Both the position numbers and the translations under genes were made by a program. A stretch of 64,000 bases of DNA, taken from RI-153 sp041391225 (GTDB lineage Bacteria; Chloroflexota; Anaerolineae; Caldilineales; Caldilineaceae). Positions 42,828 through 50,040 of this stretch are shown piece by piece. Every line of letters starts with the position of its first letter. The first letter of the stretch is position 1. Location of the stretch: NCBI GenBank assembly GCA_041391225.1, contig JAWKOL010000020.1, forward strand, positions 73,938 to 137,937, given 5' to 3'. The notes under the pieces are model-generated. The model was not told the origin of the DNA. It saw nothing but the letters and a program-made list of their open reading frames with translations, and searched no databases.

Positions 42828-43057
42828 GATCGCGACGTTTTCCGCCAGATATCCTCCGGCGAGCAGCGATACGTTTGACACAACTGAACGCCGCAACGCG
42901 TGTCGAAGACCTGAATCAGCCCCAGTCAAATCGTTTGGAGGCGCTTGTGGGCAACCGCGCAGGTCAGTGGAGTATCCGCATCAATCAGCAATGGCGCGTT
43001 TGTTTCCGTTTTGAAGATGGAGATGTTTTCGACGTGGAAATCGTCGACTATCATTGA
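42797..43057 (+). pseudogene. HigB-like (RelE superfamily) toxin, 5' end damaged
   Basis: The frame SRRFPPDILRRAAIRLTQLNAATRVEDLNQPQSNRLEAL, then GQWSIRINQQWRVCFRFEDGDVFDVEIVDYH, is the typical HigB/GraT-type mRNA interferase, including the RINQQWRVCFRF core and the final DYH. The family's usual N-terminal IKSFRxKG-type block is absent, no ATG occurs in the frame, and short repeats occupy its place. A TTG at 42875 would make only 60 residues. Either repeat invasion removed the start or a sequencing error hides it. The antitoxin follows 12 nt downstream. Confidence 0.65.
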
Positions 43058-43069
43058 GGTAAAACAATC

Positions 43070-43366
43070 ATGTTTATCAGTGGTCTAGCACCAATCCACC
43101 CAGGCGAATTTCTATCCGAAATCCTTGAGGACCAGGAGATTTCGCGGGCGCACTTTGCGCGGGCAATTGGGGTGTCGGCAATGCGGATTTCGCACATCAT
43201 CCACGGCACTCGCCCTGTGACGGCGGAACTTGCGCTGCTCTTTGGCCGAGCACTGGGCCAGTCGCCGCATTACTGGCTGAATCTACAGACAAACTATGAT
43301 CTCAAAATGGCCGAGTCGACCATGCAGGAACGGCTGCAGGCTGTGTCTGAATTGGTTTCGACTTGA
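43070..43366 (+). CDS. higA: HigA-type antitoxin (XRE helix-turn-helix)
   Basis: A 98-residue DNA-binding antitoxin. PIHPGEFLSEILEDQEISRAHFARAIGVSAMRISHIIHGTRPVTAELALLFGRALGQSPHYWLNLQ is the HigA family signature, with the XRE helix-turn-helix in the middle and the conserved WLNLQ. It should bind the toxin and repress the operon. The ribosome region AGGTAAAACA precedes the ATG; the gene order toxin-antitoxin is usual for hig loci. Confidence 0.88.
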   Translation: MFISGLAPIHPGEFLSEILEDQEISRAHFARAIGVSAMRISHIIHGTRPVTAELALLFGRALGQSPHYWLNLQTNYDLKMAESTMQERLQAVSELVST

Positions 43367-43389
43367 GTTTCGATGATCAAGCAGCGCCC

Positions 43390-44274
43390 ATGAACGGTAT
43401 AGAGGGAATCCCAATGATCGAAGAAATCCGCCCGATCCAGCCCGATGCGACACTGTTTCCCGGTGCGCAGTTGACAATGGTGACGACGTCCATCGCCGCT
43501 GGGAACACGAACGGGCAGCTGTGGCGCGCCGCCGACGCCGACGCTGACACTGACCGACACGAGCAGATCTACCTGCTCTGGGATCAGGGAAACAACGTCT
43601 TCTACCTGGCTGGGGGCGCCAGCCCCGATGCGATTCGGACAATGGCAGCGCAGATCGATGGTGCGATCCGCCAAGCAGCCTTGCAACAGAGGTTGATCTA
43701 CTTCAAAATCCACCCACTCACCCCTGCGTTGGCGGCGGCGATCCCCGATCTGTTTCACAACATCCCACTACACGAGATGCACAAACGATTCTACCGATTT
43801 GAGCAGGAGGCCGCGCCCGTGTTGTCCGCGGCTGTGGACGGCGTCCATTACCGGCGCATCGATGCCGCCTTCCTGGGCGAGCAGCATGGAAATATCGAGG
43901 CTGTTCGGGGCGAAGTTGCCTGGATGTGGGCGTCGCCGGCGGCGTTTCAGGCGCACGGTTTCGGGTCCGCGGCGCTGGTGGGCGATGTGATCGTGTGCTG
44001 GTGTACGGCGGAATACGTCAGCGCGCGGATGTGTGGTATCGGCATTGAGACAGTGCCCGAATTCCAGGGGAAGGGCATCGCCACCGCCACTGCCGCACAC
44101 TTCGTCGGCGAATGCCTGCGCCGCGGCATCGTCCCCCACTGGGAGTGCGATGGGCAGAACGTGGGATCTGTGCGCGTGGCTGAGAAGGTGGGATTTCAGA
44201 TCTTACAGAAATCACGCGTTTGGGGTGGAAATTTTCAGAACAACGGAGGAAAACATGCCGAGACCAACGAGTAA
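43390..44274 (+). CDS. GNAT-family acetyltransferase
   Basis: A 294-residue protein. The C-terminal half has the GNAT acetyl-CoA region: MCGIGIETVPEFQGKGIATATAAHFVGECLRRGIVPHWECDGQNVGSVRVAEKVGFQ, with the Q-G-K-G-I-A loop. The N-terminal half is unlike a single GNAT domain and fits the two-lobe GNAT acetyltransferases of the zwittermicin-resistance-like group. Substrate unknown. ATG at 43390 is chosen over the upstream open frame because it begins the conserved part. It overlaps the next gene by 20 nt. Confidence 0.7.
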   Translation: MNGIEGIPMIEEIRPIQPDATLFPGAQLTMVTTSIAAGNTNGQLWRAADADADTDRHEQIYLLWDQGNNVFYLAGGASPDAIRTMAAQIDGAIRQAALQQRLIYFKIHPLTPALAAAIPDLFHNIPLHEMHKRFYRFEQEAAPVLSAAVDGVHYRRIDAAFLGEQHGNIEAVRGEVAWMWASPAAFQAHGFGSAALVGDVIVCWCTAEYVSARMCGIGIETVPEFQGKGIATATAAHFVGECLRRGIVPHWECDGQNVGSVRVAEKVGFQILQKSRVWGGNFQNNGGKHAETNE

Positions 44275-44759
44275 ATCTGATCTCCTGAGCGCCATCGACA
44301 AGGAACATGGCGCGCTGCAAGCGGAATTGAGCAAGCTCTCGCCTGAGCAGATGACCATGCCCGATGTGGTGGGGAGCTGGTCGGTGAAAGATGTGGTGGC
44401 TCATCTGGTGGAATGGCACGACATGGTGCTGAGTTGGTATCGCAACCGGCCTGAACGGGGAGACGCCCGCCATCCCTGCCCCCGGCTACAAGTGGAATCA
44501 GCTGCCGGCGCTCAACCAGATGATCTACGAGAAGCATCGCCACCGGCCGCTGGGCGAGGTGACGGCTGACTTTCAGCGGTCGCACATAGAAACGCTGGCG
44601 TTGATCCAATCACTTTCCAACGAAGACCTGTTCACGGCTGGTCGCTTCACTTGGACGAAAACGAACACACTGGGCGCTTACTTTGTCTCCAACACGAGCA
44701 GCCACTATCTTTGGGCGCGCAAGGAGATCCGCAAAGGGCTGAAAGCGAGATTGGCGTAG
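44255..44759 (+). CDS. ClbS/DfsB-family (DUF1706) four-helix protein, one frameshift
   Basis: ATG with a GGAGGA ribosome site. The first part RPTSKSDLLSAIDKEHGALQAELSKL, VVGSWSVKDVVAHLVEWHDMVLSWYR is typical of the ClbS/DfsB (DUF1706, DinB-like) fold. After a frame break near 44462 it continues GYKWNQLPALNQMIYEKHRHRPLGEV to WARKEIRKGL. ClbS protects against colibactin by hydrolysing its cyclopropane; other members have no known role. The frame break is close to a GGGG run. Confidence 0.75.
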
Positions 44760-44862
44760 AGCACTTCTTGAAAACACTCTGATGGGTATCGGCGTCGCCT
44801 TGGCCGTCGTGGACATGTACCAACGAGCCAGGCACGCTTGAGCCAAGGTGATGCAGAAGAAT

Positions 44863-44928
44863 TGTGGACACAGATTGGGGGAAACACGGATCAGAAAAGA
44901 TCCGCGTTTCCCCCAATCCGTGTCCACA
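44863..44928. repeat. 30-bp hairpin between convergent genes, TGTGGACAC/AACACGGATC family
   Basis: Arms 44863-44892 and 44899-44928 pair over 30 bp with two mismatches around a 6-nt loop AGAAAA. The two mismatches are A-C on this strand and would be wobble U-G in a minus-strand transcript. It stands between the convergent ClbS-like and sortase genes and could terminate both. Related to 5018-5087. The rest of the 44760-44952 gap is empty. Confidence 0.85.
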
Positions 44929-44952
44929 GTCATTTCTGGGTAGGAATGACAT

Positions 44953-45609
44953 CTACTCGCCAACGCGCTTCGCTACCACCACCACGCGGTGTGTGTTGTC
45001 GTCTTCGGGCCAGCAACTGACCAGGGTAAGGCGGTCATCGTCGAAAGATTGGATCCACTGCGCGTTGTTGATGCGCTGTTCGTAGGGAGCGAACTTCTCT
45101 TCGAGCACCATCACCTCTTCCACGGTGTAGGTGAACTCCTGTCCGCCCGCCCAGACGACGGCCTCGTCGCCGGGCTGCATGGTGTAGAGTTTGCGGAAAA
45201 CGGCCCCACGAATGTTGTTGTGCCCACTGACGACGACGTTGCCACCTTCGCCGGGATGCGCACTGTTCTTGTGCCAGCCCGCAGCGTAGTCGGCCACTTC
45301 CCATTCGCTGGTCTGTGTGCCGTCTGCCTGTTGCACCAGGTGCCATCCGATGGGGATCACGTCGGTTTCAAGGTTGATGGAGGGTAGCACCAGGCGCACC
45401 GGCGCGCTGGTAGAACTCCCCAGCGATGGACGCCCCAGCGGCGGCCCGCCTTCGGCCACAGCCAGGACTCCGTCCTCGCCGGCGGGGAGCGCATTGGGCA
45501 GATCCGAGGACGCACTATCCTGCGCCGCGGTGGTGCTACACCCGGCGAGGACGAACACGCCCAGCAGTAACATCACAATCCAGCGCAATCGATTGATCTT
45601 CTGCATCAT
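44953..45609 (-). CDS. Lipoprotein sortase (class E/F-like)
   Basis: A 218-residue sortase with catalytic residues in order: His130 (VVSGHNNIRG), Cys199 (LTLVSCWP) and Arg208 (THRVVVVAKR). The core VRLVLPSINLETDVIPIG opens the sortase barrel. Unusually for a sortase, the N-terminus is a lipoprotein signal with lipobox VLAGC (Cys24) instead of a membrane anchor helix. No obvious sorting-signal protein (LPxTG-like plus helix plus basic tail) lies in the window. Stop TAG at 44953; the gene is last in its run, with PlsC upstream. Confidence 0.85.
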   Translation of the reverse strand: MMQKINRLRWIVMLLLGVFVLAGCSTTAAQDSASSDLPNALPAGEDGVLAVAEGGPPLGRPSLGSSTSAPVRLVLPSINLETDVIPIGWHLVQQADGTQTSEWEVADYAAGWHKNSAHPGEGGNVVVSGHNNIRGAVFRKLYTMQPGDEAVVWAGGQEFTYTVEEVMVLEEKFAPYEQRINNAQWIQSFDDDRLTLVSCWPEDDNTHRVVVVAKRVGE

Positions 45610-45628
45610 CTACAACCTCATCTCACAT

Positions 45629-46297
45629 TCAGGTATTCTTCTCAGCATAGATGCCGCGATACTCCACCGGCAGCAACTCGGCCAAGGACAGCATGATCTG
45701 CTCTGTTTGCTTCTCTAGATCGTCCACCGACCAGCGACCAGACGGCAATTCGATGATCTCCCCAAAGCGCACGCAGACAGGCACGCGACGCAGGCGTCGC
45801 CAATAGTCGAAGCACCTTTCCTGCCCGTAGGCCACCACCGGCAGGATCGCCGCCGGGGCGCGTGTGGCCAGGTAGGCCAGGCCGGTGTGCCCTTCACCCA
45901 GGCTGCCGTCGCGGCTGCGTGTCCCCTCCGGCGCCAGCGCCAGCACGCCGCCCGCCTTGAGCACCGTCAACGCCCGGCTCAGCGCCCGCCGATCCGGCGT
46001 CCCCCGCGCCACAAAGATGGCATTGCCGAACGTGGTCAAGATCCACCCAAACAGGTGACCCACCCACTTGTCCGCGGCAAAGGGGACGGTGCGCCGGTGG
46101 ACGAACATCAGCAGCACCGGCACGTCGAGCACGTGCAGGTGATTGGGTGCCAGGATGAACGCGCCCTGCGTGGGGATACGTTCCTGGCCTTCCACCTGCA
46201 CCCGCGCCAGGACACGCATCACCACGGTCACGAATCCGCGAAAAAGCTGCTGCAAGAAGGTCCACCTGCTGTAGTCGAGTTGGCTGTAGTCGGTCAT
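45629..46297 (-). CDS. plsC: 1-acyl-sn-glycerol-3-phosphate acyltransferase (PlsC family)
   Basis: A 222-residue acyltransferase forming phosphatidic acid from lysophosphatidate. Motif I NHLHVLD (His-x4-Asp) is near residue 52. Motif II block FGNAIFVARGTPDRR follows, then motif III LAPEGTRSRDG and motif IV ILPVVAYG. The N-terminal FRGFVTVVMRVLARVQVEG helix attaches to the membrane. Length is typical. ATG 46297 lies about 25 nt after the LysM gene stop and the sortase gene follows after 19 nt, so an operon is likely. Confidence 0.88.
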   Translation of the reverse strand: MTDYSQLDYSRWTFLQQLFRGFVTVVMRVLARVQVEGQERIPTQGAFILAPNHLHVLDVPVLLMFVHRRTVPFAADKWVGHLFGWILTTFGNAIFVARGTPDRRALSRALTVLKAGGVLALAPEGTRSRDGSLGEGHTGLAYLATRAPAAILPVVAYGQERCFDYWRRLRRVPVCVRFGEIIELPSGRWSVDDLEKQTEQIMLSLAELLPVEYRGIYAEKNT

Positions 46298-46321
46298 GTG
46301 GGTGATTCGTGGATCAATAAA

Positions 46322-47338
46322 TTACGGTTGCTCGCTCAGTCGACGTCCTTGGGCGCCGGCTTCGACGCGGGCGACAGGGCCGCCCACCGGCGCCAGGATG
46401 GCCGTGAAGGTGGTTTCGCCGCCGAGCGGCACTACGTTGTGCTCCGGTACAACTTGTCGCATGGCGATCACCCGGTCCAACGAATCGTAGGCGGTGACCA
46501 CCACTTGCACGCTTACCGCTTCTTCGGGGCCGATGTTGCGCACTGTCCCTGTGACGGTGTAGGACGCATACCGCTCTCCTTCGGCGCTGATGTTTTCCAC
46601 CACGAGATCGCGGTAGTAGCTGCCCACAAACGCAGGGACGGCGCTGATCGGGAAGGCGCGGTAGCGGGCAAAGCGCCCCGGCGCCTCGCCAAAGAGAATC
46701 GCAAACGGCGCAGTCTGCCCCACGTCCACCAGATCCAGGGCCACAAGGCCGGAAGCGCGGCCAATCTCCTGGTCCGCGTCATCGAGCAAGGTGACGGCGA
46801 CGCGCACCTGTTCCAACGCCATGCCGCTGTCGTTCATCACCTCACCCAGCGCCCACAGCCCGCCGATGTTGGTCTGGCTGAAGTAGACATTCTGTACCGT
46901 GATGGGGATCGGCGTCGGCGTGGGTGTGGCATTGGCGATATCCTCTTCCTCTTCTTCGGGGCTGGGGATAATCAGTTGTTGCCCCACCTGCAAAGTACGC
47001 GGATCGAGGATACCGTTGGCATCTTGCAGCGCGGCCACGGTGAGATCGTATTGCTGTGCGATGGCGAGCAAGCTGTCGCCGGGCTGAATTTGGTAGATCA
47101 CGGGCGTGGGCGTCACCGTGGGCGTGGGGGTAGGCGCAGGCGTGTACGGCGCCGGTGTCGCTGTGGGCGGCAGCGTGGGGAGCGCCACAATTTCGATGGT
47201 TGGCGTGGCAGTCGGCTGCGGCGTCGGCGTCGGCGTGATGATCTGCCCACAGCCACCCAGCAGCCACACAGCCATCACCGTCATCCCCAGCAGCAGCCAA
47301 TCGATTCGTCGTGTCACAGGCGTTGAACTCGTTGTCAT
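46322..47338 (-). CDS. LysM-domain lipoprotein
   Basis: A 338-residue exported protein. Lipobox LLGGC (Cys30). A Thr/Pro-rich linker (residues 34-79) follows, typical of Chloroflexota surface proteins. One LysM domain (YQIQPGDSLLAIAQQYDLTVAALQDANGI to QQLIIP, about 81-126) would bind peptidoglycan or other GlcNAc polymers. The C-terminal 190 residues are beta-rich (immunoglobulin-like; FxVxG and VVENISAEGERYASYTVTGTVRNIG) and of unknown role. ATG at 47338 directly opens the signal peptide; the frame is open further upstream into the neighbouring palindrome. Confidence 0.85.
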   Translation of the reverse strand: MTTSSTPVTRRIDWLLLGMTVMAVWLLGGCGQIITPTPTPQPTATPTIEIVALPTLPPTATPAPYTPAPTPTPTVTPTPVIYQIQPGDSLLAIAQQYDLTVAALQDANGILDPRTLQVGQQLIIPSPEEEEEDIANATPTPTPIPITVQNVYFSQTNIGGLWALGEVMNDSGMALEQVRVAVTLLDDADQEIGRASGLVALDLVDVGQTAPFAILFGEAPGRFARYRAFPISAVPAFVGSYYRDLVVENISAEGERYASYTVTGTVRNIGPEEAVSVQVVVTAYDSLDRVIAMRQVVPEHNVVPLGGETTFTAILAPVGGPVARVEAGAQGRRLSEQP

Positions 47339-47387
47339 AGATGCACCGAGTTTGGAGTATAACATAGAACGGGTGATTGCGTGGTGC

Positions 47388-47508
47388 GTAGTGCGTAGTG
47401 CGTGTACTGGCAGAGTAAATGATTTCTGAATTGGCATCCACTTTGTCTACCAAACTTGATGCCAATTCCACATTCGCAAACTCTACTGGTACACGCACTA
47501 CGCACTAC
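47388..47508. repeat. Long palindrome overlapping the pentapeptide gene stop, GTAGTGCG units
   Basis: GTAGTGCGTAGTGCGTGTAC (47388-47407) is exactly complementary to 47489-47508. Inner arms (CTGGCAGAG, GAATTGGCATC) continue pairing, giving a 121-nt fold-back. The last residues of the pentapeptide protein and its TAG stop (47498-47500) are coded by the right arm. Confidence 0.85.
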
Positions 47509-48046
47509 GTATCTCCGGCAACCGCGTCGTCTCCGTGATCCGCGCCACTTTCAATTGCGCTGGCGTTATCTTCGCATCCGTCAGATCCGCGCCGTCGAAG
47601 TTGGCGTTGGTGAGATCAGCCAGGAAGAGATTGGCGCCGACCAGATTGGCGCCTGTGAGGTCGGCGTCGACGAGATCCACGGCGCTGAGGTTGGCGCAGA
47701 GCAAATATGTGCCGCGTAGATCGGCGCGCGACAGATCCGCGGCCACGAAATGCGACCAGGCCAGATTGGCGCGCGGCAGGACGATGTCCACCAGATTGGC
47801 GCCGTTGAGCGCGATCAAGGGGCGCAGTGGCGGCGATCCTTCGTGGACGTGGTTGCCGATCAGGTTCGCTTCGTAGAGGAATTGGAGCGCCAACCCCTTG
47901 GCGTGGCCGTCCATCTGGTTGAGGGCGACAAAAAGGTGAGCGCGCGCCAGCGCCCGCAGTGGATCACTGCCGGGCGTGCGGTGCAGGTTGTGGTTCGCCA
48001 CCAGATCGGAGATGGCGGTTTTGAAGTCGCGTAGGATGTCACGCAA
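47498..48046 (-). CDS. Pentapeptide-repeat protein
   Basis: A 182-residue protein whose C-terminal half is a run of pentapeptide units (ANLVDIVLPRANLAWSHFVAADLSRADL, then ADLTGANLVGANLFLADLTNANFDGADL), which fold into a right-handed quadrilateral beta helix. The N-terminal half is helical (RDILRDFKTAISDLVANHNLHRT). TTG at 48046 is chosen because GGAGGA lies 6 nt upstream; the frame is open to 48064. Such proteins sometimes mimic DNA or sense ligands; nothing here says which. The three C-terminal residues stem from the adjacent palindrome. Confidence 0.75.
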   Translation of the reverse strand: MRDILRDFKTAISDLVANHNLHRTPGSDPLRALARAHLFVALNQMDGHAKGLALQFLYEANLIGNHVHEGSPPLRPLIALNGANLVDIVLPRANLAWSHFVAADLSRADLRGTYLLCANLSAVDLVDADLTGANLVGANLFLADLTNANFDGADLTDAKITPAQLKVARITETTRLPEIRSA

Positions 48047-48068
48047 GGCAAGTCCTCCGGGCAAGCAA

Positions 48069-48171
48069 TGACTCTACTGCAAAAAGGTCGCTCATGCGCA
48101 AAAGTCCGACTTCTCTCAGGAGGGGAGCAACCGCAAACCACACAGAAGTCGGACTTTTCGCAGTGGAGTCA
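48069..48171. repeat. Palindrome with GACTCTACTGC ends
   Basis: Outer ends TGACTCTACTGC (48069-48080) and GCAGTGGAGTCA (48160-48171) pair with one mismatch; inner stems GCAAAAGTCCGACTTCT (48098-48114) and AGAAGTCGGACTTTT (48144-48158) pair perfectly. 48069-48092 is a perfect reverse copy of 4991-5014. Confidence 0.85.
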
Positions 48172-48174
48172 GCA

Positions 48175-48260
48175 ATAGAACGCGGATTGAGCAGATCAAA
48201 GCGGATAAAGGTCAGAAAAATCTGCTCAGATCCGCTCAATCCGCTCGATCCGCGTTCTAT
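48175..48260. repeat. Palindrome of the ATAGAACGCGG family, overlapping the dppC-like stop
   Basis: ATAGAACGCGGATTGAGC at the left and GATCCGCGTTCTAT at the right are the same ends as 38572-38676. It directly abuts the previous palindrome. The TAG stop of the permease gene (48257-48259, minus strand) is part of the right end. Confidence 0.85.
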
Positions 48261-49117
48261 CTCTGCAGATCACTCAGTCCGTCCCCGATCAAATTCACCG
48301 AAAGCACGATCAAAAAGATCCCCAACCCTGGAAAAAGACCAATCCACCAGCCCACGCGCATGAAGCTCTGGCCTGCGTTGAGCATGGCCCCCCACTCCGG
48401 TGACGGCGGCTGCGCGCCCAATCCAAGGAAGCTCAGCGCCGCGCCTTCGAGGATCGCCCCACCCACGCCCAGCGTCAACAACGCCAGCAGCGGGCGACTG
48501 ATGTTGGGCAGAATATGCCGAAACAGGATGCGCCTGTTCGTCGCCCCCACCACCTGCGCCGCTTCCACGTAGACTTCCTGGCGCGCCGACAGCACCGATC
48601 CCCGCGCCATGCGTAGAAAGGACGGGATCAGCGCGATCCCCACGGCGATGATCGTGTTGCCCACGCCTGTCCCCAACACACTCACCACCACCATCGCCAG
48701 CAGAATGCCCGGGAAGGCCAGCAGCACCTCGGCCACCCACGAGAAGAAGGCGTCGAGCAGCCCCCCGTAGTAACCGGCCAGCGCGCCGCAGATCACCCCC
48801 ACCACAGCGCCAAGCAACGCAGCGCTCAGCCCCACGCTCAGCGAAATGCGCCCCCCGTAGAGGAAGCGCGTCCACACATCGCGGCCCAGGTTGTCGCGGC
48901 CCATCAACGCGTCGATGCTGGGCGGCGTCAACGCGGCGCTGGGGCTGACTTTGAGCGGATCGAGGTCGGTGAGCCACGGCGCAGCGAGGACCATCCCCGC
49001 CAGCACAACGAAGATCACCAGCCCCACCACTGCCGCAGGGCGTTGCAGCAACCGCGCCCCCCAACCAGGACGGCGCCGCGCCGCGATCTGTTCGGCAGCA
49101 GACGAAGAAACACTCAT
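48257..49117 (-). CDS. Dipeptide/oligopeptide ABC transporter permease, DppC type
   Basis: A 286-residue inner membrane permease. The N-terminal LQRPAAVVGLVIFVVLAGMVLAAPWL helix and the block PPSIDALMGRDNLGRDVWTRFLYGGRISLSVGL are the DppC/OppC signature. The EAA loop EVYVEAAQVVGATNRRILFRHILPNISRPLL contacts the ATPases. The C-terminal ends LGLGAQPPSPEWGAMLN. Start ATG overlaps the DppB gene stop. The ATPases (DppD/F) are not in the window, so a shared ATPase elsewhere is probable. The stop lies inside the palindrome 48175-48260. Confidence 0.9.
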   Translation of the reverse strand: MSVSSSAAEQIAARRRPGWGARLLQRPAAVVGLVIFVVLAGMVLAAPWLTDLDPLKVSPSAALTPPSIDALMGRDNLGRDVWTRFLYGGRISLSVGLSAALLGAVVGVICGALAGYYGGLLDAFFSWVAEVLLAFPGILLAMVVVSVLGTGVGNTIIAVGIALIPSFLRMARGSVLSARQEVYVEAAQVVGATNRRILFRHILPNISRPLLALLTLGVGGAILEGAALSFLGLGAQPPSPEWGAMLNAGQSFMRVGWWIGLFPGLGIFLIVLSVNLIGDGLSDLQR

Positions 49118-50040
49118 CGCAGGCGAATCCGGGGATCGAGCCAGGCGTAGGCCAGATCGGTGAGGGTGTTGATGAGGACGTAGGCCGTCGCCGTGACGAG
49201 AACGACGCCCTGCACCAGGGGATAGTCGCGGTTGTTGATGGCGGTGACGGCCAACCGCCCCAGCCCCTGACGTGCGAAGACCGTCTCTACCACAATCGCG
49301 CCCACGAGCAGAAAGCCCACTTGCAGCCCCAATAGCGTCACCACGGGGATCAGCGCGTTGGGCAGAGCATGGCGCACCACAACGATGTGCTCACGCAGCC
49401 CTTTCGCCCGCGCCAGGACGATGTAGAGCCGACCGAACTGTTCCGTCAAACTTGCGCGCACGATGCGGGCGATGACGCCTGCCTCGGCCACGCCCAACGT
49501 CAGCGCGGGCAGGATCAGGCCACGCCAATCGCCGCGACTCGATGTGCTGGGCAGCCAGCCCAATTGCACCGAGAAGAAGAAGATCAGGAGCATCCCCAGC
49601 CAGAAACTGGGGACGGAGATACTGCCTACCGCCAGCAGCGTCACCGCGGAATCGATCCAGCGGCCGCGCCACACGGCAGCGGCAATGCCTGCCGAAAAGC
49701 CCAGCACCAACGCAATCGACAGCGCCGCCGCCGCCAGTTGCAGCGTGCTGGGCAACTGCTGGCCGATCAACGCCGTCACCGGTTGATCGTTGCGGATCGA
49801 CGTTCCCAGATCACCGCGCGCGGCGGCGCCCAGGTAGCGGGCGTACTGCACCGGCAGCGGATCGTCCAGCCCCAGTTGGGCGCGCAGTTCCGCGGCCTGG
49901 GCGCCGGAGATAGCCTGCCGCCCCAACATGGCGGCGACAGGATCTCCAGGCACCAGGTGCAGGATCGAGAATGTGAGCAGCGACGCGCCCAGCAACACCG
50001 CCAACGACGTGAGCAGGCGGCGGGCAAGGTAACTCCCCAT
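49114..50040 (-). CDS. Dipeptide/oligopeptide ABC transporter permease, DppB type
   Basis: A 308-residue permease beginning MGSYLARRLLTSLAVLLGASLLTFSILHLVPGDPVAAMLGRQA, the standard DppB/OppB N-terminus. Family blocks AELRAQLGLDDPLPVQYARYL and LILPALTLGVAEAGVIARIVRASL follow, then the EAA loop YIVLARAKGLREHIVVVRHALPNALIPV. It partners the DppC-type permease. Start ATG is directly against the stop of the binding protein gene (50041) and its own stop overlaps the next start, so the three are one operon. Confidence 0.9.
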   Translation of the reverse strand: MGSYLARRLLTSLAVLLGASLLTFSILHLVPGDPVAAMLGRQAISGAQAAELRAQLGLDDPLPVQYARYLGAAARGDLGTSIRNDQPVTALIGQQLPSTLQLAAAALSIALVLGFSAGIAAAVWRGRWIDSAVTLLAVGSISVPSFWLGMLLIFFFSVQLGWLPSTSSRGDWRGLILPALTLGVAEAGVIARIVRASLTEQFGRLYIVLARAKGLREHIVVVRHALPNALIPVVTLLGLQVGFLLVGAIVVETVFARQGLGRLAVTAINNRDYPLVQGVVLVTATAYVLINTLTDLAYAWLDPRIRLR

